Made by a program: the position numbers and the translations under genes. Shown here in pieces: positions 7,369-14,295 of a DNA stretch of 19,139 nucleotides. Within the stretch, counting starts at the first letter, position 1. Each line of letters opens with the position of its first letter. The stretch is taken from contig DEQO01000006.1 of NCBI GenBank assembly GCA_002360495.1, forward strand, positions 1-19,139. Reading direction: 5' to 3'. Below the pieces are notes generated by a model. It did no database searches, was not told the DNA's origin, and worked only from the letters and a program-made list of their open reading frames with translations. This DNA comes from Flavobacteriales bacterium UBA3364. Its GTDB lineage: Bacteria > Bacteroidota > Bacteroidia > Flavobacteriales_F > PHOS-HE28.

Positions 7369-9699
7369 CTACCGATACCGCCGAACGAAGTCCGCATAAT
7401 GACGGCATTCGAGGATGTCCCGGTAGGCCTGCTGGCTTTTCGGGTCGGTGAGCTGGTCCAGGTACGGCGGCTCCGGGCCCACGGGGTCGTCGTAGCGTTG
7501 ATATTCTCCCCAATTGTACTCGCATTGTTCCGCCATCATGCAGGCCATGGCCTTCAACACGGGATCCTTGGCGGCTTCCATGGCCGCGAGGTAGTGCACT
7601 TTCGCACGGGCGCAGCCGTAATAGTCGGCATCGCCCGGCGTATCGAACTCAGGTTCGTACCAACCGCTCATATCATGTATGCTCCAGGCGATGCGGGAGA
7701 GGCCCCAGTACTTGCCGTGCCAGGTCATGCTGAAGTAGGCGTTGCCCAACAGGTAATTGTTCAACGCGCGTTTCTTCGGGCTGCGGGCGGCTTCCTTCTT
7801 CAGCGCCACCATCCGTTCCACGATGGTCAGCCGTGTGTACCGGACACTGTCGGACTTGTCGTAGTTGTGCGGGTCATGGATGTTCACCAAGAAGGGGTCA
7901 TCATCCTTGAACATGCTGATCTCGGGGTTGGTCCAGTAGTCCGGTAGCACCTTGCGATACGTAGCCGCGGCTTCCTCCAAGCGGTCCTCACGCAGGTACC
8001 ACATCGCTTTGTAGTCCAGCAACTTGTCGCGGGTCAGGTTGTTCTGGTGAAAACGATCTTCGGTCCGCAGCCATCCTTCGGGGTGTTCATCGGTGCCGGT
8101 GAGGTAGCGCTCGAACGCGTTCTTGTCCGGCTTCGCCAGTAGGGCGATCATGCTGTCGTAGTCCTTCGGTCCGGCTTGCTCGAATGCAATGTGCCGCGCG
8201 TTCTTGCTCCAGTACGAGGGTAGCATGTCACCAAAGGAGCGATCCGTACGCGCCAGCAGGAGGATGCCTTCCACCTTCTGCCCGCGGGCGAGCAGTTTCT
8301 TGCCAAGGTACAGGTGCAGTTGACCCAGAATGACCTCCCTTGCGTTGGCCAACTCGGGTGACGCGTTCACCAGTTGCACCAATGCGAGCACGTCGGCGCG
8401 TGTTGCATCGGTAAGCTGCTCAGTGGCCATGATGCCGCACAGGATGCGGTCCATGCGGGCTTGGACGCGCATCATAGGCGTTGCGTCGGCATCGGTCTCC
8501 AGTGCGGCAAGTGTTTTCCGGCAGGTGACGTGTTCACCCGCCACATAGCTCAAGTGACCATCCAGCAACGTGAGCAGCGCCTGGTCCCGAGGTGGGGCCT
8601 GCGGCCCAATGCGACGGATGAAGGCCTGCACCTTGTGCAGGTAGTCCAGGTCCGTACGCAGCACATCTTCAGGGGAAACACCTTCTTCGGGCTCGTTCCA
8701 TTGGTCGATGGCGGCACCGTAGTCCGTGAGTTCAGCGGTGAGCAACCAATCCTCCAGCTTGTTCACTTCGCGGGTGAGCAGTAGCGGTATGTGCGCATTG
8801 TCCGGGTCATAGCTTACGATCCGCTCAAGGTCTTCCAACGCCCTGCCGGGATGTTGCAGGTCGCGCATCACGAGCAATGTGGCGCGCTGCTTATCATCCT
8901 TGGCGGCAGCCAGATCCTCATCGATGGCGACGTTCTCGAACAACTGCACCATGCGGAATTGCTTGTCCGTGGCGCGGTCGAAACAATCGGCAAAGGCCAG
9001 GTCGCGTTGTGGCTGCGGTAACATGCTGGCCAGGTAGAAGGCTGCGGCGGGTTCCATCCACGACTTGTCGCGTAATGGAGCGAGGTGCATCACATAGAAG
9101 GGACGTGCATCCAGATCGGGCCGCTCCGCATCGTGGGCATAGTGCGCCAGGCGCACCAACTGGAAGGCCAGTCGCGCACGCAACTGCGGATGCCTGGCAC
9201 GCTTCAACTGTTCCACACCTTCACCCCAGGCCTTTCGGATCCCATTTCCATCATGCGCGATGAACCCCCACGGATCCTCGCTGTTCACGAGCTTCTCGCA
9301 GCGTTTGGCGTAGGCGATGTATTCCGGCCAACCGCTCTTCAGCTGCTTCAGCCGCACCAGGAACGCGTTGTTACGGAAGAGCGGCTCCTGTTCCCGTTCG
9401 AAGGCATCCAGATCCATGCCGTAGAGTACCTGCGTGATCGCATCGTCCGCTACATCGTTGCCGATCACGGCGTGCCATTCGTTCAAATTGGCCGCATAGG
9501 GCAGTTGCGTGATCTCATCGAAGTCCGGGCCGTTCAGCAGTTCGGTGGTGAAGTAGAAGGCATGCAGTTGACGGGCCGCAGCCAGCTCCGGCTGCAGCAA
9601 CCAGAAGCGGTACGACTCTGACATCAGGTCCCAGCCGCAACTGTTCAACGGCCCTGGTCGCAAGTGCAACGCGAATAGAAGAAGCAGCGCGCGTTTCAT
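7369..9699 (-). CDS. Exported helical-repeat protein, possible lipoprotein, function unknown
   Basis: A 776-residue protein that I do not recognise as a named family. It starts with a short basic and hydrophobic segment ending in LNSC (Cys21), which resembles a lipobox although Asn at -2 and prolines in the hydrophobic stretch are atypical. The rest is rich in Ala, Leu, Arg and aromatic residues in amphipathic helices, with TPR-like stretches (for example YKAMWYLREDRLEEAAATYRK, then ALNNYLLGNAYFSMTWHGKYWG in the C-terminal third), so a solenoid scaffold is likely. The ATG at 9699 overlaps the TGA of the preceding gene as ATGA, which decides the start and implies translational coupling; the 18 codons further upstream are therefore not used. 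It probably works with the upstream product in the periplasm or at a membrane. Confidence 0.75.
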   Translation of the reverse strand: MKRALLLLFALHLRPGPLNSCGWDLMSESYRFWLLQPELAAARQLHAFYFTTELLNGPDFDEITQLPYAANLNEWHAVIGNDVADDAITQVLYGMDLDAFEREQEPLFRNNAFLVRLKQLKSGWPEYIAYAKRCEKLVNSEDPWGFIAHDGNGIRKAWGEGVEQLKRARHPQLRARLAFQLVRLAHYAHDAERPDLDARPFYVMHLAPLRDKSWMEPAAAFYLASMLPQPQRDLAFADCFDRATDKQFRMVQLFENVAIDEDLAAAKDDKQRATLLVMRDLQHPGRALEDLERIVSYDPDNAHIPLLLTREVNKLEDWLLTAELTDYGAAIDQWNEPEEGVSPEDVLRTDLDYLHKVQAFIRRIGPQAPPRDQALLTLLDGHLSYVAGEHVTCRKTLAALETDADATPMMRVQARMDRILCGIMATEQLTDATRADVLALVQLVNASPELANAREVILGQLHLYLGKKLLARGQKVEGILLLARTDRSFGDMLPSYWSKNARHIAFEQAGPKDYDSMIALLAKPDKNAFERYLTGTDEHPEGWLRTEDRFHQNNLTRDKLLDYKAMWYLREDRLEEAAATYRKVLPDYWTNPEISMFKDDDPFLVNIHDPHNYDKSDSVRYTRLTIVERMVALKKEAARSPKKRALNNYLLGNAYFSMTWHGKYWGLSRIAWSIHDMSGWYEPEFDTPGDADYYGCARAKVHYLAAMEAAKDPVLKAMACMMAEQCEYNWGEYQRYDDPVGPEPPYLDQLTDPKSQQAYRDILECRHYADFVRRYR

Positions 9700-10889
9700 C
9701 GGTCTGTAGTGTCCGTGGGTACTGCGGTCGCTGTCGTGTCGGCGTTCACCCAAGCTGCTTTCGCAGCGCTGTCCGCCCGATGGGCTTCAAGTGCAGCCGC
9801 TCGCTGGGCATCGAAGTAGCCACCTGTTCGCAAGCTTCCGAAGCCCTTCCATCCGTTGCGCACTTCATCCACTGTCATGCGCTGGAACGTGCTGGCTCCG
9901 GCCTCGAAGTAGACCACCGAAAGCGTGTCGCAGTTCACCGCGGTGCGCGCCAAGGCGATCACCTCATCGATCACCGCTGGTGTGATGCTCTCGACCCGTA
10001 TCTCATCACCCATGTGCAAGCTCGGCATGGCATCGTTGTCCTCCTTCACCACCTGCAAAGCGCCGGGTGGTCCTGGGCTCAGCAGGCCAGCGCGGGTGGC
10101 CTCGTTCACCTGGTTCTCCTGGAGGATGCCCATGAACGCGCTCTTGCGGAACTGCACTCCCCATGAAAATGCCGGCAAACCGATATCCAGCGGCAGGGGA
10201 TAGGGTTCACGGCCCATGAAGTACGGTCCAGCCGTGCCGCGATCGAAGATGGAGTTGATGCCACCCGGGATGGTGATATGGCCCACGTTGTAGGGCATGA
10301 GCATGCCCCGATCCGCGGGAGGTACGCCGGTCTTGTTCGGTTGTGCGTATTGGTGCAGTCGAATGGTGGCCGTTACAGGCACGTTCAAACTGTCTTTCAT
10401 GATGCGGGTCAGCCGGAAGAATTTCGACCTGGTCTTCGCGCTCCAATCGCAATCCAGCATCACACCGCGGACCTTGGCCGGACAATGCATCCGCAGTTTG
10501 CGAAGGAGGTTTCCCGCCAGATCCTTCACTTCCGCATCATCGATCCTCAGGAACGTGTTGTTGGTGATGTAGATGCACGGCACCAGTTCCACGCTGTCCG
10601 ACCAGTAACCGTCGCCATGGCCGTAGCCGCGCCATTGGTACGGCACGGTCACCGTTGAGACCGGGTGCGCACCATGCGCCGAGTTCCAGTCGATGTCCAA
10701 TATTTTCATGTACACCCGCTGCACACCGTTGGATGTAATGGCCCGTTCCTCGCCATTCTCGAGCCACGCGTTGTTGCGCCAGCGGAAAACCCCCGGCACC
10801 ACTACGGGACCAGTTTCCTTCGGCAGGAAGGCGACCAACGCGACGGGCGCCAGAACGAGGGCTGGGAACCAGCGAAGAAGACCGTGCAT
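9696..10889 (-). CDS. Exported protein of unknown function, possible TIM-barrel (DUF3142-like)
   Basis: A 397-residue protein beginning with a hydrophobic signal or anchor (residues 5-22), then a region with alternating strands and helices: VYMKILDIDWN, a KVRGVMLDCDWS segment, VPVTATIRLHQY, then TGVPPADRGMLMPYNVGH and a C-terminal IDEVIALARTA. Acidic residues at the ends of strands (LDCDW) and the strand-helix rhythm resemble glycosidase-like TIM barrels, and I suspect a relative of DUF3142, but this is inference from pattern only. The last 30 residues are low-complexity, Ala/Thr/Asp-rich. It overlaps the following gene by ATGA, so the two are a coupled pair. No clear Shine-Dalgarno is seen, as is normal in this phylum. 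The 156 bases upstream to pdeM contain no recognisable gene or hairpin terminator. Confidence 0.75.
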   Translation of the reverse strand: MHGLLRWFPALVLAPVALVAFLPKETGPVVVPGVFRWRNNAWLENGEERAITSNGVQRVYMKILDIDWNSAHGAHPVSTVTVPYQWRGYGHGDGYWSDSVELVPCIYITNNTFLRIDDAEVKDLAGNLLRKLRMHCPAKVRGVMLDCDWSAKTRSKFFRLTRIMKDSLNVPVTATIRLHQYAQPNKTGVPPADRGMLMPYNVGHITIPGGINSIFDRGTAGPYFMGREPYPLPLDIGLPAFSWGVQFRKSAFMGILQENQVNEATRAGLLSPGPPGALQVVKEDNDAMPSLHMGDEIRVESITPAVIDEVIALARTAVNCDTLSVVYFEAGASTFQRMTVDEVRNGWKGFGSLRTGGYFDAQRAAALEAHRADSAAKAAWVNADTTATAVPTDTTDR

Positions 10890-11045
10890 GATGCTGTTGG
10901 AACGTGGGAATGAAGGTCAAATTACGGGTCGGAGGCGCATTCATCACCGACGTACGAGGTCGTCCGAGGTGTTCGCCAAGGTAGGTTCGCTCCTGGCGTG
11001 TGATCCGGGTACGTCACGCTCACGCCGTCGACCTGGTCGATGGAC

Positions 11046-11726
11046 CTAACTACGGCTCTTCGAGCTCTGTCTACCCGCGAACGCTGCGCTCACATCCAAT
11101 ACCGCGCGGTCCGTGGTGGCATAGATCCGGTGAGTGGCATCGGGTTGAATGTTGAACGTACCGGTACTCGTTCCAAATGCGGGCAGTAGCCCGATGTGTG
11201 GACCGAATGCGAAGCAGGGCAGCCGAAGGTGCTGGCGTCCTTGACCGCTGAGCACGACACCAGGGTGGATATGTCCGCCGATGACGTAGCAGCCAGGCCG
11301 CTCGACAGGGTCGTGGGTGAAGACGAAGGGCCCTTCCTCCAAGGTATCGTGGCATACCTGCAAACCTGCATCTGCGTAACGCTGGTCGGCGAGGATGTCG
11401 TGGTTCCCTTTCACCAGATGCAAGTGGCTATGCTTGTTCGAGGCCCAGCGCGTGAACAGGTCCCAGTTGTTGTTGTGGTCGCTGTGGAACAGATCGCCGA
11501 GGATCAGCAGACGTTCCGGGGTGAAGACCTGGAGCAATGCGTCCAACCGTGCCAGGGTGGTGCCATCATGACCTTCAGGCAGCGCCATGCCCGCTTTGCG
11601 GAAGTGCGCGGCCTTGCCCAAATGCAGGTCGCTCACGATCAACCAATGCATCCGCTCCCAGTAGATGGCGCGATGCGGATGCAGGAGCAACCGCTCGCCA
11701 GCGATGTCCATCTCGGCGGGAAGCAT
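11046..11726 (-). CDS. pdeM: Ligase-associated DNA damage response endonuclease PdeM (MPE)
   Basis: A 226-residue calcineurin-like metallophosphoesterase with the full metal-binding set: DLHLG (D33, H35), GDLFHS (77-82), GNHD (107-110), FTHDP (136-140) and GHIHP (151-155). The family member studied from Pseudomonas putida (MPE) is a manganese-dependent single-strand DNA endonuclease encoded with an Lhr-type helicase, an ATP-dependent ligase and an exonuclease. The helicase and ligase are present upstream here, but separated from pdeM by about 2.5 kb holding two secreted-protein genes and a pdeM fragment. ATG at 11726 is used; the ATG five codons later (MDIAGERL) is an alternative and fits the usual family N-terminus as well. 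The first 116 bases of the gene (11611-11726) are duplicated at 12748-12863. Confidence 0.9.
   Translation of the reverse strand: MLPAEMDIAGERLLLHPHRAIYWERMHWLIVSDLHLGKAAHFRKAGMALPEGHDGTTLARLDALLQVFTPERLLILGDLFHSDHNNNWDLFTRWASNKHSHLHLVKGNHDILADQRYADAGLQVCHDTLEEGPFVFTHDPVERPGCYVIGGHIHPGVVLSGQGRQHLRLPCFAFGPHIGLLPAFGTSTGTFNIQPDATHRIYATTDRAVLDVSAAFAGRQSSKSRS
11611..11726 (-). repeat. Direct repeat, copy 1: 5' end of intact pdeM
   Basis: These 116 bases recur without gaps at 12748-12863 (offset 1137) with 5 mismatches (111/116 identical), in the same orientation. The match stops exactly at the start codon on one side and near codon 39-42 on the other, leaving different flanks. The two copies bracket the low-GC T9SS gene. 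Confidence 0.9.
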
Positions 11727-11790
11727 GGCGGGAAGTTAATCGCTTCCAGCAACTGGTCCTGGCGAAGTCCAGAAGGTAACGAACGATGCA

Positions 11791-12645
11791 TTACCTCTCC
11801 ACCACGAACTGCTTTGCTTGGCGTCGTTGGTTGTTTGCTATTAGGACGCAGGTATAGAGGCCATTGGCGCGGCCGGTCATCGACAACTTCAGCTGGCCGG
11901 ACCTGTCCACATGAAGGTTTGTAACTAGCTTACCCAGGGGGTCATGCACCAGAACCCGGCCCGATAGCGCACCTACTGGAAGTGTCACGTCCAAGGTCAA
12001 CATATCCGAAGACGGGTTCGGAAAGACGACCAGCGAACCCTCATCCGTACTCGCGCCTCCTGGTTGTATTCCAACACCGCTGCCGGTAGCACAATCCAAA
12101 CACGGCACCTGTCCAGGTAATTGCAGAAGCTTCGAGGAAGTTGGCGGCGTCGTCGGATAAGTGGTCAGCACCAAATAGGCAATGCCATTTTCATCGGCGA
12201 AAAGCGGAGGTTTTGCGTTGACTTCATCGTACCCTCCAGTTCCACTGAAGCCGAATCCAAGCTCATCAAGAAGGATCGTGCCATCGTCCCGGAAAACGCG
12301 CGTTCCAGAGCCGAATGATGAACTTTGAGTGAGCATCATCACTTCAATGCTAAGTGGATCGGTGTCGAAGGTGGATTCCGTGATATACAGGACACCGAAA
12401 TATGAATATCCACCTGGCAATGGCGGATAGGGTATGTTGGCATAGACCGAAAGGTCGAGGTTGTAGAGGGTAAGACCCGTAGCGGAAGTGCTGTACAGTT
12501 TTACCCCTGCTGTAGGCAATGAACGAACCACGAGAAGCTGTTCCGACGATATGCCGACCTCGGTGATCTGAGCCAACGCATTAAAACTCAAGAAAGCGGC
12601 AAAGAGGGAAAAGACCGTGGTTGGAGACAATTTTTGGCTGCGCAT
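11791..12645 (-). CDS. Secreted protein with T9SS type A sorting domain, function unknown, low GC
   Basis: A 284-residue protein with a clear signal peptide (1-26, ending ALAQ), a central region of about 175 residues rich in Ser, Thr, Gly, Tyr and Leu without a family I recognise, a CLDC pair (182-185), and a T9SS type A tail (about 203-284) opening with VVFPNPSSD and containing HDPLGK and GLYTCVL. ATG at 12645 is chosen because it starts the signal peptide; the frame is open upstream to 12798 but those codons lie in the pdeM fragment and carry no signal. Two sampled 60-base lines are 47-48% G+C and its upstream leader 43%, against 67% in a sampled helicase line, which suggests recent acquisition. 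It lies between the two copies of the pdeM 5' end. Confidence 0.82.
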   Translation of the reverse strand: MRSQKLSPTTVFSLFAAFLSFNALAQITEVGISSEQLLVVRSLPTAGVKLYSTSATGLTLYNLDLSVYANIPYPPLPGGYSYFGVLYITESTFDTDPLSIEVMMLTQSSSFGSGTRVFRDDGTILLDELGFGFSGTGGYDEVNAKPPLFADENGIAYLVLTTYPTTPPTSSKLLQLPGQVPCLDCATGSGVGIQPGGASTDEGSLVVFPNPSSDMLTLDVTLPVGALSGRVLVHDPLGKLVTNLHVDRSGQLKLSMTGRANGLYTCVLIANNQRRQAKQFVVER

Positions 12646-12747
12646 GTAGTTGGACCTTTTTGAAGATGCGATATGCTCTTGCGAAAGAATTTCAGCAAGT
12701 TCAACTCTGGTGGATACACGCTGGACGCTCGACTGGCGCAATGTGCT

Positions 12748-12863
12748 GCCTTGCCCAATTGCAGGTCGCTCACGATCAACCAATGCATCCGCTCCCAATA
12801 GATGGCGCGATGCGGATGCAGGACCAGCCGCTCGTCAGCGATGTCCATCTCGGCGGGAAGCAT
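12748..12863 (-). pseudogene. Truncated 5' copy of pdeM (direct repeat, copy 2)
   Basis: It encodes the first 41 residues of PdeM (MLPAEMDIADERLVLHPHRA onward) and then diverges. Five base changes from the intact gene give three amino-acid changes (G10D, L14V, H35Q) and two silent changes; H35Q destroys the metal-ligand His of the DLHLG motif. A weak match may continue a little past 12748 after a one-base shift, suggesting decay. The frame stays open to 12588, giving a 91-residue chimeric ORF that overlaps the start of the T9SS gene in another frame. It lacks the other four metal-binding motifs and so cannot be a working nuclease. It lies 34 bases downstream of the chitinase-like gene and 102 bases upstream of the T9SS gene's start. 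Confidence 0.88.
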
Positions 12864-12897
12864 GGTCCGAATGTAGCCCAGGACGATCGCGGCGCAA

Positions 12898-14202
12898 CTA
12901 TTCGATCATGAACGTGACCCCGTGGAACCCCCCCGCTGCATCGTGATACCCACCTCGATACAGGCCCGAGTTGAAGGATGGCGGGATCGTTACCCGTCCG
13001 CCACGGATGGAAAGTCGCCCCATGCTCCGTCCGATGGGGTCGTAGACCAGCAATGCGCCTTCATGGACCGGCATGTGCAGGTCGTCACCGATGCGCAAAT
13101 GTGTCGGCCACACTACGGCCTCCCCCTGCTCTGGTAGAGCGCGCGTACTTGTGGGCAGGCCGAAGATGTCCTCGTAGCTCCGTGCGTATTCGTAGGCATT
13201 GTCGTTGCAGGTGGCGACCGCATCCCAGTTGATGCTCCAGGTCATCATGCCACGCAGGTCGGGATGTGGTCCATCGAGCACATACGCTTCCGGCCGTGGA
13301 CCATCGCCGCGCAGGTAGTTGATGGCATCGGCCACGACTTCCACGGATGTGAAGCCCCCGCCTGCTGCGGAGGGGCATGCGGGCAGCGCTACTGCGATCT
13401 TGTTCGCCGGAAGTCCGGCGAAGAAGCCACCGGCCGTGGAGAAGCCTTGCAACAGCGCGTCGGTCTGGCTCACGATGAAGTCGGCAGTGCCCTGCTCGTA
13501 GATGGCACCATCGATGCCGTACATGCTGCCGCTGTTGTACAGTTGGACCTGGAGCACATCCAGTCGTGCCCTTAGCGCGTCGATGATGGGGAGGTAGGCT
13601 CCCCAGATACCGCCGTACGCACTTTGCCCGCCTTGCACGTAGGCCGTTTCCGGTGCCATGGTCAGCATCATGCGGTGGCCATGCTGGATCTCGAACGCAT
13701 CGGCAATGCTGTTCACTGCAGCGATCAAATTGATGATGGTGGCATCCGATGGTGCTGATATCACGCCGCCCGAGATGTTGACGGAAGTGCCTTCCAGATC
13801 GAGGTCCATGCCATCGAAGCCGTAAGTATCCATGATGCCGAGCATGCTGGTGACGAACTGGTCGCGCTCGTCCTCGGTGTTCAGGCGAACGGTAGCGTTG
13901 GCGCCACCTACGCTGATCAAAACCTTCCGTCCGCCGGCTTGCAGCGCAGCAACATCCGCCGTGAACGTGGCTTCATCCGTCTCCGCAAGGGCGAAGACCA
14001 TGTCGAACGTCGTGCCGACTGCAGGTTCCGCAAAGGCGACCTCGATGATCGTGTAGCGCGGGTCCACTTCCGACAATTCCATGTAAGGAGCGTTGGGATC
14101 GTTCCAATTCTGCCAATAGCCGATAAGGTCGTGGGGTTGGGCCGCTGCGGACAGGGAACCGAGCAGCATGGAAGAGACGGCGAGATGTCGGGATACCAGC
14201 AT
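12898..14202 (-). CDS. Secreted GH18 chitinase-like glycosidase with T9SS-like tail
   Basis: A 434-residue protein: signal peptide (1-21, ending SAAAQ), then a GH18 TIM barrel. Visible family motifs are KVLISVGG (93-100), the catalytic DGMDLDLE (130-137, E137 the proton donor), LTMAPE (180-185), VQLYN (219-223) and MTWSINWD (320-327), all arranged as in bacterial ChiD/ChiC-type chitinases. A C-terminal stretch (about 368-434; LVYDPIGRSMG, then NSGLYRGG) resembles a T9SS sorting tail. It probably hydrolyses beta-1,4-linked GlcNAc chains outside the cell; an endo-N-acetylglucosaminidase activity is also possible in GH18. ATG at 14202 is chosen because it begins the signal peptide; the frame is open for 29 codons upstream. 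The gene sits between the helicase and pdeM, where a repair cluster normally has nothing of this kind. Confidence 0.88.
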   Translation of the reverse strand: MLVSRHLAVSSMLLGSLSAAAQPHDLIGYWQNWNDPNAPYMELSEVDPRYTIIEVAFAEPAVGTTFDMVFALAETDEATFTADVAALQAGGRKVLISVGGANATVRLNTEDERDQFVTSMLGIMDTYGFDGMDLDLEGTSVNISGGVISAPSDATIINLIAAVNSIADAFEIQHGHRMMLTMAPETAYVQGGQSAYGGIWGAYLPIIDALRARLDVLQVQLYNSGSMYGIDGAIYEQGTADFIVSQTDALLQGFSTAGGFFAGLPANKIAVALPACPSAAGGGFTSVEVVADAINYLRGDGPRPEAYVLDGPHPDLRGMMTWSINWDAVATCNDNAYEYARSYEDIFGLPTSTRALPEQGEAVVWPTHLRIGDDLHMPVHEGALLVYDPIGRSMGRLSIRGGRVTIPPSFNSGLYRGGYHDAAGGFHGVTFMIE

Positions 14203-14295
14203 GCGGCAAGATCGCACCTGGGGCGCGATGCTGGATAGGGATCCGACCGATGCAATGAAAGGTCCCGTGAGGAGCGAAGAACCGCGCACGAACGG

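Noticed and set aside
10918..10924. A TAATTTG on the minus strand upstream of the 397-residue exported protein, near the Bacteroidota -7 element TAnnTTTG
   Set aside because: The spacing within the element is one base short and no TTTG-like -33 element sits upstream; too weak to call a promoter.
11791..12863. Insertion sequence or composite element between the pdeM repeats
   Set aside because: There is no transposase, no terminal inverted repeats, and the 116-bp direct repeats are far longer than normal target-site duplications.
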